From positions 744,001-808,000 of the forward strand of contig NC_089422.1 in the NCBI RefSeq assembly GCF_013426205.1: a stretch of 64,000 nucleotides of DNA, given 5' to 3'. Every line of letters starts with the position of its first letter. Position 1 is the first letter of the stretch. The notes beneath the pieces were generated by a model. The model was not told the DNA's origin. It made no database searches and was given only the letters and a program-made list of their open reading frames with translations. Positions 43,649-56,191 of this stretch are shown piece by piece. Made by a program: the position numbers and the translations under genes. Source of the stretch: Metarhizium brunneum. Lineage: Eukaryota > Ascomycota > Sordariomycetes > Hypocreales > Clavicipitaceae.

Positions 43649-43967
43649 TATGTACGGAGTATTTCGACGTGCACCTTTGTGTCGGGTCATGCATTTCACA
43701 TAATTCGCCAAGCCAGTCCGTCTTCGGGAAGCGTGTCATGACACGCAAAGAACTCTAGGACGAGGTATGCCACGGTTGTGTATGTATAACTATGGAAATT
43801 GGAGACAAGAAAAGGTACTCGATAAGAGAGGCGGCGATGAGAAGTTCTGGTACGAGGGCCCGGGCCCATGATGATTGGAACCCAGGTATTGGCCACGCTT
43901 GCGGCAGACAATTTCGTCGTCAGCTTCAGTATAAATTCCATTACGTATTATATACGTGTGCATTATA

Positions 43968-44025
43968 TTTTTTCCTCTTTTTCTTTCTTTTTTTCTTTCT
44001 TTCTTTCTCTCTTTCTCTCTTTTCC
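43968..44025. repeat. 58-nt uninterrupted pyrimidine tract
   Basis: Only C and T occur on the plus strand, mostly ctttctttctt-type runs. Such tracts can be promoter elements in fungi or simple microsatellite sequence; no start codon with coding potential follows closely. Confidence 0.8.
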
Positions 44026-45981
44026 GAGTCAGCCAACTCGAGCTTTCGCATGGGTCTGAAACGGCGCAAGCTGAAGATGGGCGGCGTCTTGGCACAGACA
44101 ATTGAGGCCGCCATGCAATGCCATGCACGCCCGGCATGTTTGCCCCGGCCATTCCTACTTATGCGGGTGAGCTTGGCTACAAGTACTCCGTACGATGTGC
44201 CAAACGAGAAGCTATTACCGAGCCGACTGGGGGCTCGGGCGTGTCATGAGCAGAATTTGGACAATGAGCAAGTGTCTGCGTGGCCGAGTGCGGTGACGGA
44301 GACAAAAGAAAACAAGGCAGAAAAAACATGGTCACAGACGATCCCGTGGTTCAAGACGCTGGATGGACAATGGACGGCGGGCACATGGCGCTGTGCATGG
44401 ATGGATGGACGGTGCGGCAAAATTGCCCGGGGACTGCACATGCACGTGGTGGGTTCACAAGTGCGCTGGCACTCTATGCGTCTATGCCGCATCGACTGGA
44501 CTGGAATGCCGGGCACGGTCGTGTTATACTAGTGCTTGACATGCCAGTAGTATGTACATCGACATGTGCAGGCAGGCTGCGCTGCGATCAGTCCGATGCT
44601 GACTCTGGTGCTGCGTCCGATGCATGTGCATCAATTCATGCCATCCGTATCCACCAGAGTCGCCCCACGGTCTCGATGCTGCTCAACCGCTCCATCGACC
44701 GGTTTGACCGGCCACAAAATGGCATCTCTGCTTGAGTCAATGTTTGCACTGACATGAATCTCGAAATGCCCACTTGCCCATCCGATTTCCAGCTATTTTC
44801 CGAGCTCGATTATGTATGTATAGGCTGACCGCCCGCTTCCTCCTCGCCTGCCCAACATTCAAGTCAGCACCGAAGGAATTGATCCTGTCCGAACTCTCCC
44901 TTCGTGCCTGGTGATCCATTCCTACTTGGAACCCTTCGTTGCCCATCACAATCACAATATTTGTCCTGCGCACGCCCGTGCAGCACCACCTATTTTGACC
45001 TGCGCCAGCCCTTTTCTTCTACTTCCTCCTCCTCCCCTCTGCCGCCGTCGTTGCAACCTCCCTCATCTCGGGACCTGTTGCCTCCATCTCAGACCTGCAG
45101 TACCAGACAGTTGCTGGTGTCGTCACTGTCGTCACCTTGCAACGCCACAATCCGCGTCAACCCATGCTACGGCACGGAGCCCCCAGTTCAATTTCCGGCT
45201 CTTCGGCATAAGCAGGCATATGTACATCATCAGCCTCTGCCTCTGCGTATGCATGCGCGTCCTCCTGTGTTATGTATAAACGACTCCGCGCTGCGACCTG
45301 CCTCTCTCCGCGCCATTGACCATCGACATCTCGCCAGGCAGCCTCTCCCGAGACAGGCAAACCAGTATTGTTTCAATAGCCTGTCCTGTCCACCGTCGTT
45401 CAACCCTTTCATCTCGGCATACGGATAGGACCACGCGGGAGTTTGGGCCCGTGCGACTTTTTCGATACTGTGGCCCTTTCGGTTCGCCAGTCAAGCAATT
45501 CATTCCTGAGAGGAGAGTTCGACCGCAAAACTTGGCTCGCAGAACCCACTTGCGCTGAAGCCCAAACGCTCCACTCCGCTGCGAATAGACCGACCAACAA
45601 CAATCAACCGGATTCCCATTTTCTTCAACCCCCACTAGGACCGCGAGACGCCATTCAAACCGCACCCGCCTTGTCCATGCACCTTGTACTCTAGCTTTCC
45701 TTTTCCCTTGATATTCCTTTTTTTTTTGCCATCAGGAGCCCGCTCGGTTTTATAGCCAGGGGATTGACGTCAATTTTTTTCTTTTCTTTTTTTTTTTCGT
45801 TGGTCGTAGTTCGACTCGCACCCGGCTCCCAAGCAGGACAAGGTCTACCAGCCCCTTTCTGCCAAACTGCAGGAACAGTCCGTCGACCCCTGTCCCGACA
45901 GACAATCTTGGTTCACAGACCAAAGAAGAAGGAGAAAACGAAAGAAACCGAGCACTTGCAACGTTGCTATCGATTGACAGC

Positions 45982-47131
45982 ATGGCCAATTCACGCCGCG
46001 CTGTGGCTGCGGCTGTTCTCGTATTTCTCATCTTTTTCCTCACATTACGCTCACACAGCTCGCCCGCGCAATCGAGAGGCAGTGCCATCCGCGCGCACGC
46101 TGCGTCATCCGGCAATGCTCACGACGACTCAATGCGAGCGGTTCCGCAGAAGCCCATGATTGACATGTCGCGAATGTCCACGTACGACAAGCTTGCCTAC
46201 GCGTATCCCTACGACATCGAGACCAAGTTCCCCAACTACATCTGGCAAACTTGGAAGACAACGCCGGCCGACAGCAATTTCGCCTTCCGCGAGCAGGAGG
46301 CATCCTGGACCCTCCAGCACCCGACATTCGTACACGAAGTCATAACCGACAGCGTTGCTGAAAGCTTGCTTCAGCTCTTCTACGCCGCCGTTCCCGAAGT
46401 CCTCGAGACCTACAATGCGTTGCCCTTGCCTGTTCTCAAGGCAGACTTCTTCCGCTATCTGATTCTGTTTGCGCGAGGCGGCATCTATTCCGACATCGAT
46501 ACCTATGCCATCAAGAGCGCTATAGAATGGGTCCCCTCGCACATTCCTCGCGAGACTATTGGCCTGGTCGTTGGTATTGAGGCCGATCCCGATCGCCCAG
46601 ACTGGGCAGAATGGTACAGTCGCCGAATTCAGTTCTGCCAGTGGACCATTCAGAGCAAGCCCGGCCATCCGGTGCTTCGAGACATCATTACCCGAATCAC
46701 CAACTCTACACTCGCATTGAAGCGGGACGGCAAGCTTTCCTCGTTCCAGGGCAAGAACGTGGTTAATCTGACTGGCCCTGCTGTGTGGACGGATACCATT
46801 ATGGACTACCTCAACGACGGCCACTTCTTTGACATGAGAAAGAGCCAAGGCAAAATTGACTGGCACAATTTTACGGGTATGGAAACGAGCAAGCGGGTGG
46901 GTGATGTCATTGTGTTGCCCATCACCAGCTTTTCACCTGGCGTGGAGCAGATGGGCTCCAAGGATTACGACGATCCAATGGCGTTTGTCAAGCATGACTT
47001 TGAGGGTACGTAGCGACGTGCATGAGCTTTGTCCCCCCCCTTTTTTGCCCTGGCTTTGAGCTAACTTGGCGATAGGCACTTGGAAGCCCGAAAGCGAAAG
47101 ACACATTGGCGAGCAAAACCAAGATTCTTGA
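45982..47131 (+). CDS. Och1-type alpha-1,6-mannosyltransferase (GT32), 2 exons
   Basis: Exons 45982-47005 and 47076-47131 (70-bp intron) give 359 aa. A short cytoplasmic N-terminus (MANSRR) and one membrane anchor (about residues 7-21) show a type II Golgi protein. The GT32 domain follows: FPNYIWQTWKT, then LKADFFRYLILFARGGIYSD with the catalytic DxD at residues 171-173 (DIDTY), and NLTGPAVWTDTIMDYL. Och1 adds the first alpha-1,6 mannose that starts outer-chain elongation of N-glycans. The fungal Och1 C-terminal motif GVEQMGSK followed by HDFEGTWKPE spans the intron and fixes the splice. The true start is the ATG at 45982; the open frame upstream lacks an ATG. The long C/T-rich leader before it fits a constitutive gene. 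Confidence 0.92.
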
Positions 47132-48530
47132 AAAGCCGTAATGACCAGCAGCCCGAGTGGCATTATCCTCACTGAGCCTCCTAGACGCTACGACGCATAG
47201 ACAGGTACCCACGTGAATACGCCTTCACCTATCGGTACTCCTAAAATTGTCTCACTGTATACTACGCGTACGGCGGCTTGAACCTACAAAACCAAACCTA
47301 CGCTTCTTATCTATATATATTCAACATTGGGGCTTCCTAGAGGCGGCGCCAAATCGCCTATGGTGGAACTGGATCCTGCCGAGGCAGCTCATTTGCCCAT
47401 CCGTTTTCTTTGGTACAGAGAAGGCGCCATATCTACAATTTGGAGTTTCTGGTTTTAAAGCATCTATTCGGACTTGAGCATTTCTTGTTTTGGGGGGGGA
47501 AACAAGATGTATATAAAAAGTTCGTCGGCGCCGAAGGCTGTGTATTTGCTTTTTCTTCTTTGTTTTCTTTCATGGTACTTTTAGACGGAATCATTTGTGG
47601 TACAGCGTCGTTTTATGCATGCTGGGTTCAGAATAGAACGGAGTCTGGGGATGCGGGCCACTTTGTTGCCTGTGCTAGAGTAGATGAATGGCATGGACTC
47701 GACGAGTCTGCTTGACGATTCAAAACGTACATGGGGGGCCTTGTCTTGGGAGTGATACGAGGCTCGCTCTTTTTGAGCCGCAGCTTGGGTGATCAAGCTT
47801 CAACTTTGGGGTCGCTGTTGTGGAAGCGTCGTGGGACCAATTATTCTCGTGCAGGGCAGAGGCTTCAAAGACTACTCGGTCCGTGTGCCTTCTATGCTAC
47901 GGAGAGAATGACGCTCACTTATCATATCGACCAGTTGTGCCGGAGCACAGCAGGCTGTTGGCCTGGAAACCTGATATTGCCGGCACCCCGCGTCAAGCAA
48001 CGCGCCCCACGGAAATTAAGTGCTCGCATTGACATGATGTGACACGAACTCTCAAGTCCTAGGGCATGGATGCAGAAACCGTCCACTTCCGCGTGTCGAG
48101 AACGGTCCCTCGCGAGACACTGCAGACCGGGGCGGCTCAGGAATGGCTCCGCGGTCAGTCCAGCCCATCACAGCACAACACGGAGCTTTCACCAAAGCCA
48201 CCGTCTGTCGTGCTACATGTACACGGAGGAAGCTCGTTGCGATGCGGCGTTGTCGTTTGTGGCGGCAAATCATGCGAGGATATGCTCGCACCCTCATGCG
48301 TGGCTGCCAGAACCGCTCCCAACTATCGCGCTCCTTCCTCGTGAGGAGTAACGGATGCGGAGGTCGGATTTTGAATTTATAGGCAAACCCCGTCGTTTTC
48401 TACCCCCTTCCTTTTCCTTCTCACAAACAGATCGTAAACCATTGTGATTATCAGCTCTACCACCTCACGACAAAAGACACTTTATCTTTGCCCAAGTGGC
48501 CTAGCAACCATCGCGGAGGCGGACATCTCC
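47132..48530. other. intergenic, nothing supported
   Basis: 1.4 kb between two same-strand genes. The region contains short open frames in all phases without family similarity. The part near 48400-48520 is the probable promoter and leader of the NLR gene. Confidence 0.45.
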
Positions 48531-51500
48531 ATGATGTCACGCGACGATTACACTATTGGATGGGTTTGTGCATTGCCTCTTGAACTGGCGGCCAGTAAGA
48601 TCATGCTCGACCAAGTTCATGATCTCTTGCCGACACTTCACGGCGATACCAACTCCTACACACTGGGGAGCATATGGCATCACAATGTTGTTATGGCTTG
48701 CCTTCCAATAAGTCAAGTCGGGACAAATCATGCGGCAATTGAAGCGACAAACATGAAGAGGTCGTTCCCATCCCTCCGAATGTGCTTGGTGGTAGGAATC
48801 GGCGGCGGAGTGCCGAGCAAAGCCGACGTGCGGTTGGGCGATGTTGTTGTCGGAACAAGGATAATGCAGTACGATAAAGTGAAGACGAACCCGGAAGGAG
48901 AAGAGCGAACAGAGGTCTACAAACTTATACCACGCGCCCTTGGAACTGCCTTGTCGCATTTCGCAGCGGAGGACAAATATACACCGCTCAACAGTCGATT
49001 CTCGTCTATACTGCAAGAGAAATTAGCAAACGAAAACCACCGCAAGTTCCGTCCTCCGAATTTGGAAGATCGCCTCTTTCAGGCAAATTATGAACATATA
49101 AGTTCAGAGGCTAGCTGTGATAGATGTGACTCTTCGCGACTCATGATAAGAGGGCAGCGAAAGACAAATACGGTAGTCCATTATGGAGGGATCGCTTCCG
49201 GAAACAAAGTCATGAAATACGGTAGAAAGAGGGACGAAATCGCGGAAGAGCTAGACGTCATATGCTTTGAGATGGAAGCCGCTGGTATAGTGGACGTCAT
49301 AGATTGTCTCGTAATTCGAGGAATCTGCGACTACTCGGATTCACATAAATCCAAGGAATGGCAGGACCATGCGGCTGTCGCTGCCGCCGCCTATGCAAAA
49401 GGGTTTCTGGGGATGATACCAATGACTGAATTCCAGTCGACGACTACGAATCTTTCTCGTTCTCGTAAGTCATGCCGAAAACTCTGACGCAGCTGGCGGT
49501 CAACTTTACTCACATCTTCTGTATAGCTCAACATATACCTCGCGAGGGCCAAAACGCTATGTTAGCATCTCTCAGGTTCAATAGCATGTCTTTTCGCAAA
49601 CATGCAATCGAAAAAAATCATGACAAGACCGGTCAATGGCTCTGGAACCACCCCTCCTTTCAAGAATGGCTTGACCCAGCATTGTTGTCGAGACACCCGG
49701 GCTTCATATGGATCCGTGGTAAGCCAGGTGCTGGCAAATCGACGTTGATGAAATTCGCATGGCTTCAGACACAAAGGGAATATCAGCAGGCTTGCCGTGA
49801 CCGAAAGATGATAGTTGCCTCTTTTTTCTTCAACGCCAGAGGCGAGACACTGGAAAAGTCAGCCTCGGGGATGTATCGGTCGCTGCTTGTCCAACTCCTA
49901 GAGCATTTTCATGACCTGCAGAGAGTACTTGACAGTCGAGACCTTGAAGAGTTGCTGAATCTGGACAGCTACCCTTTAGTAGTTCTGAAAGATCTTCTCC
50001 AAGACGTAGTATCGGAGCTGGGAAACCGCGCCTTCTTCGGCTTCATCGATGCTTTGGATGAGTGCCATGAATTGCAACTCATGGATATGGTTCGGTACTT
50101 CGAAGAACTGGCGGAGCATGCAACACAGAAAAGCATTCCACTTCGAATCTGTTTCTCCAGCCGTAACTATCCCTATATCAACATACAAAGAGGTGTAGAG
50201 CTGAGGCTGGATTATCAATCCGGTCATGCCCAAGACATAGCGAACTACGTTCGGAGCGAATTGCGGATTGAAAATCCTACCTTACACGAACAACTGGTTT
50301 TTCAAATTCTCAAGAAATCTGCAGGTGTGTTCCTGTGGGTTGTTCTTGTTGTGGACATACTAAATAAGGAAGAAAGAGACGGCCGACCAGCCTTCACAAA
50401 CCGCCTATCAGAACTACCATCTGGATTGAGCGACCTATTTGAAAGTATAATAAAGCGTGATAATGATAATGTGGATGATTTAAAACTGTCTCTTGGGTGG
50501 ATTCTTCTGGCTCCACGACCACTGGAATTGGAAGAATTCTATCACGCCTGCTGGCATTTCAAGGACCCAATGTTAGCAAAACAATACACCAAGGATCGAG
50601 GAGAAAAATACGTGCTCAGTTCCACAAAGGGTCTTGCTCAGGTTGCGCAATCCACGCCACCAATTGTGCAATTTATACACGAATCAGTGCGAGATTACCT
50701 TCTCAAAGACGACGGTCTTCGGAAACTATGGCCTAATCTTCCATTTAAATGGAAGGACATGAGACATGATCAACTGAAGCACTATTGCTGTAGATACATC
50801 CAGCACGCTATCAACTCTGCACATATTAACAGCCCTGACGTTGAGAATGACGATATCTCAAAGAGGCTTCCATTATTGCGTTATGTAACTCAGAATGTCC
50901 TCCACCATGCTGAAAACGCTGCGGACTCCATTTGTCAGGGTGTATTTCTGGAAAAGTTTCCTACTGCCCAATGGGCAAGTCTTGACAATATGTATGAGAA
51001 ATATAATATTCGCCGACTTAGCCCAAAAGTGGATCTTCTCTATATACTTGCACAGAGGGGATTCCCGAATCTCATCCGAACGAGGCTTCAAAATCATCCG
51101 AATATTCTTATACGCGGCGAAAGACTCAAGTACCCGCTGTTTGCCGCTTTGGCTAACGGTCACAAAGACGCCGTAGCTGCTCTATTTAATTTACCTTCGA
51201 CCATCTATGATGGAGAGGACATCACAGCGGGCGTGAACTATAAAAAAGATTACCACGGTCGCACACCACTCTCATGGGCCGCCCAGGAGGGTAAAGTTGG
51301 TCTCGTTAAGCTGCTTCTCCTCGCACAGGCGGATGTCAATGAGCGTGACAATGCGGGACAAAGACCGCTTTTTAGATCACAACCCAAAAGACATTTTCCA
51401 GTGGCAGAGCTTCTTATCAAAGCCGGCGCTGATGTGAACGAAAAGGGCTACATGTACACCAACGGGAATTCAGCCATGCGTGTGACCCCACTCATGCATG

Positions 51501-52306
51501 CCTCAGCCGAAAATGATGAGATATTTGCAAGATTCCTCATCCAGAATGGCGCAAAAGTCGATACGATCTGTTATGAAGGTGAAATGGGAGTAGTAGAAAC
51601 AGCACTGACAATTGCCTCGCGCCATGGCTACGAGGCAATGGCAAAATTTCTCATTGAGAACGGCGCATTAGATGGTGATTGGGATAAGGACATCAATGCA
51701 CTCGCACCAGCCGCCGAGAATGGCCATATCGGTGTGGTTGCGCTTCTCACTGAAAATGGCATACATCCATACACGAAACGTTGTGGAGGTTTTGCGCTTG
51801 TGAAAGCATTGCACTATGGCCATGTTGCAATAGCCAGTCTATTGATCAGCAGGGGGGCAGATGTAGAGTTTCTGACAGACGTTTGGGACAAGCCTTCGTC
51901 ATGCTCGCCACTTGCGGCGGCGTCCAGCAATGGCCATGAATCCCTGGTTAGGCTGTTGATTAGCAAGGGGGCGCGCATAGGTCGTCCATGTGCATCTTTT
52001 TTTGTTAAGTCGCCGCTTCTTGGTGCTGCGTGTAATGGTCAAGAGGCAATAGCCAAGCTGTTGATTAGAGAGGGGGCGTGTGTAAATGAGGTTGCTGGCT
52101 CTACAACGCCACTTATAGCTGCCTCCAAGGCTGGTCATGGGGCAATGGTCAAGCTACTCATCGATAACGGGGCGGATGTAAATCAAGTCTGCAAGTCATA
52201 TTTATGTGATCCAGGGACGACGACGCCGCTGGATGCTGCCTCGAAGGGGGGTCATGAAGCTGTGGTACAGCTACTTCTAGAACACGGCGCACGAACCAAA
52301 CAGTGA
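48531..52306 (+). CDS. NLR-type protein: PNP-like domain, NACHT NTPase, ankyrin repeats (1237 aa)
   Basis: Exons 48531-49464 and 49527-52306 (62-bp intron) give 1237 aa. Residues 1-310 are a purine-nucleoside-phosphorylase-like effector domain (DYTIGWVCALPLELAA, VVGIGGGVP, GDVVVGT, CFEMEAAG, IRGICDYSDSHK); all conserved blocks are present, so it may be catalytically active. A NACHT domain follows with Walker A GKPGAGKST (about 376-384) and Walker B FFGFIDALDE (about 481-490), then a winged-helix-like part with IHESVRDYLL. The C-terminal third, from about residue 840, is made of roughly ten ankyrin repeats (for example RTPLSWAAQEGKVGLVKLLL). Fungal NLRs of this architecture are thought to sense non-self and act in incompatibility or defence. 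The ankyrin units are moderately diverged, not the near-identical copies of fast-evolving repeat NLRs. The gene sits on lower-GC sequence than its neighbours. Confidence 0.93.
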
Positions 52307-53216
52307 GACATTCCGAATGCCATTGCGGCGATAATCAGGAAGACGGCTAGCAAGATTGAATACAAGGAATTACGTTAAGGGCCGGTCTTCCTCAGACATG
52401 TGTCAAGACAGCTTAGCTGAGACGGTTAAGTCGCTGGTGAAGCCTAATTGGTCGAGCAGAATGTTCAAGTCTTATCTCAAGTAAACTATCTGGTAATAGT
52501 CCTGTATATTTAAATAATTTATATCCCTTTTAGTATACAAGTAAGTAGCCCTTGATTAAATATCCTAATCTTAACTTTAAAATATAGCTTATTAGCTTAT
52601 ATAATATACTATAATAAATATAGAAATAAAAATAATCTCATAAAAACAAGGCTAGAATATAAATAAGCGACTTATAATATAAATACTTCATATAATAAGT
52701 TTAAACCTACTTTTTATAATTCGGCGATAGTGTCCGACTTGATATTTGCTTCTCGTCATCGTCCCTTTAAGTAACCGTTTGCAACGAGAGTCGAAGGAAC
52801 ATGGAAGTCGTCATGCATAATACTCGGCTGATAGTAGAGGGACCACAATGAGCCGTGGGCCATGGTAGCAGTGAACCGAGATTTTGAAGATGAAAACGTT
52901 GCTGCATCGTCACTCTACGGACAGGCCGCAACTTGACAACCGCCACGAGAAGGGGCGGCAAGACTGGACCAGATTTGATACAAGGGTAGGCAAAGCCCGG
53001 TGGACAGGACAGGGTGCCTGGAAGATGGGACTGGTGGTCGACGGGTGCGTCGGCGCCGTCCAGTCTGGGCTAGCCACGACCACAACATTGCAGAAGGCAA
53101 ATGACGGGAAATTGCTGACGAGTCGTCGCTCCTGCTGCAAGACGAATTAGATGCACTCGACCTGGCAATTGAGAAGCTGACAGATGAGCAAACGGAGCTT
53201 GAGACAGAGACAGAGA
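52307..53216. other. AT-rich island between NLR and APH genes
   Basis: Roughly 52490-52720 is strongly AT-rich with many TA steps, as produced by repeat-induced point mutation of an old transposon. No coding signal survives. The rest (52750-53216) is ordinary composition with no supported gene. Confidence 0.55.
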
Positions 53217-54769
53217 TCAGAACACTTGAGGGCTGGGGCTAGACCACGGTCTTCTCCATATGAGGGACAACACGATCGGGACACCCACACATGCAATGAT
53301 GGCGGTATTTGGGCCAGCGTGCAAGACCCTGGAAAGCTGTCCAAGAAAGATCAACAACACAGGTCGTTTCTTCGGAGGGATCCCTGCATCCATCACCTTG
53401 GCAAACTCTTTGTGATAGGCGCTTGCATCCCGCTCCTTCATCTCCGCAACCAGCCTCCGTAGCGGATCTTCATCTATAAAGGTCTTGATGGATTCCTTCG
53501 CCGCCTCTTTGTCTGCACGGCTCAGGTATCGGTAAGCGAACCAATCCATGTCTGTCCAGTTTTCTAGAGCGTTGGCAACTAGCGGCTCTGCGTGCGTGGA
53601 CCGTTCTGCCCACTCACGAGAAAGCAATGTATTGCCAAACATGTATAGCTCCCGGGATTCAGTCACGGAGAGGAATTCCTTGAACGACGTTATAAGAAAG
53701 AGTTGCCACGTGTTGTGTCCAGCTAATTCGACTGTAGTCCTGCCGCTGATCCAGAGGAGCGGAACGAAAAACTGGACTGGGACAACGCGGCTCCATTCCC
53801 AGTCAAGCACACCAATAATACGCATTTTGTCGTCGACCATTAAATTCGATGGATGGAGATCGCCGTGGACCAGCACAAACGGGCCATTGTCTAAAGCCGG
53901 GTCTATCCATTGCTTGGCGTGCTGGTAAAAGAGGTGGTGATGATATACGGCATCTCGGCCCATGCCCACCTCGACGGCGTTTCGGCTTTTAAAAAATGCG
54001 TTGTAGCTAATGTCTAGTAACATGTTTGCGTAAGCGGTAGCCGAATGCATGCAACCACGGTCGTTAGAGTACGCATCCTGAACGGCAAACGGATCCAAGC
54101 CCTCCAATTGTTGCATGTTGATGTCGATTGTAGCTGCCTTTTGACCGACTTGGAACCCATTCGAGGTTTGCGTCTGCTCAAGTCTGCCAATGGAAGGAAA
54201 TTCCAGTCGTCTGAGCTGTATGTAAATGTCGGCCAATGACGTGTAGAGTTGCTCCCTTTCCTGCGAATCCAGCTTCTCCATCTGAGTACTAGAGAGCATC
54301 GTGCCGTCAACGTAATCCAGAATAACGAATGTCGATAGGGGGTCTGAATTGACATCCTCACTATAAGCTAGAATTTTTGGAACGGGTATGGTTGTGCTTT
54401 CTTCGAGGCAGCTGACTGTTGTCAGCAAAAAGCGACCTTCAAAGGGACCGGTACGTACCGCATTGTAGCCACCTCGCTTTTTATCTTGCGGCCCGGGCAA
54501 TACCCTAGACAGGGTCGCAAGGGAATTCGAAAAACGCATCTTTGCAAGTCTGAAAACTGAATAAAGAAGCAGAGGTTGTAGCTTCCCTGGGTAAAATAGT
54601 CGCCGGCCGCTGGCGCCTGGAAGAAGGAACCGGGACCTTTGTCGCAGCTAGTTGAGGCGAGTTGGAGAAGTTCAGTCTCGCGATTGCGTACGCTTCTAAT
54701 AAACTGATCCCGTTCATAATGCACCAAGCGCTCTACTATGCTGTTGTTGAAATGAGATGACCCGGCCAT
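53217..54769 (-). CDS. APH-family phosphotransferase (kinase-like) protein, 2 exons
   Basis: Exons 54769-54459 and 54411-53217 (47-bp intron, acceptor at the second cag) give 501 aa. The N-lobe has GSYNLCFFIQF and VFRIPLRPCLG followed by EVATM. The junction restores MRCLEESTTIPVPKILAYSE, the family's hinge block. The catalytic loop VLVHGDLHPSNLMVD (D288) and metal-binding VLDWEWS (D307) are intact. This large fungal expansion resembles aminoglycoside phosphotransferases; substrates are mostly unknown, and resistance to aminoglycosides should not be assumed. The C-terminal ~30 residues are hydrophobic and end oddly, possibly by read-through. The start could lie further upstream, since the frame is open before 54769 with no other ATG. 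It is convergent with the NLR across the AT-rich island. Confidence 0.82.
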
Positions 54770-56191
54770 TATTTGGCTGCTCTCTGCAAAGCTGAAAGGG
54801 GTCAATTGCAGCAACTCGTCTGGACGCAGCTTCGAAAGCGTGGACGGAGTTGAGTTTTGCCGACACCAAACCCCAGTACCGCGTTCTACCTCTTTAGATG
54901 CGGAATGGCTCGCGGGGCTCCCACCCCCTATGGCTGCTTATATAACACAGGTGACCGCGATAGTACTAAAGCGGGCCTAGCAGACCAATTAAAATCTAAT
55001 GTAGTAATTTATACTCGACCGGATTACAGGGACTTTTATTATCTAGTAATTTCGCAGGAAGTAAATGTACTATTTAACTGTTGTTGTCTGATTGGCCTAA
55101 ACCCCTTTCACAGCATATTAATAGTACGTTCCTATGCCCCAACAAGTCTTGATCCTAATAAATTCTTTTCCTGGCGTTTAACATGACATGATGCCGTTCG
55201 ATGTCGGCCAACACGATAGCTGAACCTACAATTAGAAGGGAAGAAGATGGAGGGCAACTCTTACCCCGTTCATGTTTTGCACAGCTCCCACCCACTCCGT
55301 CTAGAGCCTGTGACTTTGCAATCTGTGCACGCAAACACTGCAGTGCAAGGCGACCTTTCCACGAACAATTAGCGTGCTGACATCTCTTTCGAGCCGCATG
55401 CAACGGCCCCGCCTCCCGGGCCGGGATCCACCACATATGTACTCCGTAGTACATGTGTATCTCGAGGGGGCTCAAATGTCAACAATATCCTCAGTCGACG
55501 TCGAGCCTATTTTGCAACTAGTTCTCTCGCAAACAAGACGTAGCCGGTGGGCATAAAGCAACTGGGAGCATCGTCGTCCCATCTTCGGTCATCAACGTAG
55601 CGATTTGGCTACGATTTGATTGATGGATTTCCCTTCTTTCCGGGGTGGCATACTCGATTTCGTCGCAGATGATTGGCGTAGGGCATTCACACACAAACAG
55701 TGCCAGATATCCGCTGACTTCAAACACTACATTCAGGCCCGACGATAAATCCGTACCAGAGATGAGCATCTCGCGAAATTGCCTAATCAGCAACAAGCCA
55801 CTTGAGGATTCCTTGCCTAGCGCGGTGTGGGGTAAACAGCCGTTGGAGCGAGGAAAACCATGAAGATGAATGGATGTGGGGAAATCGTAGCCGCCTGCTA
55901 AGCCGAGGGTGACAAACCCCAGCCAACAGACTGGATGACGGCGCGGGCTGCGTGAGGGGAATGAGACACCGCCTCCTCCGCCCTCACGACTTCTCTGCTC
56001 GTCAACATCTCGCTGCTGCGCAGGTTCCGCCCGCAGAGCGCGCTCTTTTCGCGAATTGCCGCTTTTCTTTTGCGTTTTGTCGAGCGCCGGGACGCGCCAA
56101 TCGAGCTTGCCGGCTGTGTATACTACGTCATCACGGGATCGCGGTGGGCTTCGTTGGCACGCGACCCGGGCTGGGTATATCGTCCCGCAGG
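54770..56191. promoter_or_regulatory. divergent intergenic region between the APH-like and acyl-CoA synthetase genes
   Basis: 1.4 kb shared upstream region of two divergent genes. A minus-strand open frame at 56438-55518 overlaps the synthetase first exon. Its latter part (GLNVVFEVSGYLALFVCECP) is somewhat protein-like but unrecognised, so it is not accepted as a gene. AT-richer sequence at 54950-55160. Confidence 0.35.

Larger units (their letters stand above)
40161..45981. other. 5.8 kb gene-poor stretch containing tandem repeats and a MITE
   Basis: No gene was supported on either strand over this distance. It contains two tandem repeat blocks, a 256-bp inverted-repeat element and a long pyrimidine tract, listed separately. 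The last ~1 kb is C/T-rich and probably holds the promoter and leader of the Och1-type gene. Several open frames of 90-250 codons (for example 43792-44532) show no domain and span the pyrimidine tract, so they were not accepted. Confidence 0.5.

Noticed and set aside
43792..44532. 246-codon plus-strand open frame
   Set aside because: It includes the pyrimidine tract translated as a Phe/Leu/Ser run, has no domain and lies in gene-poor sequence.
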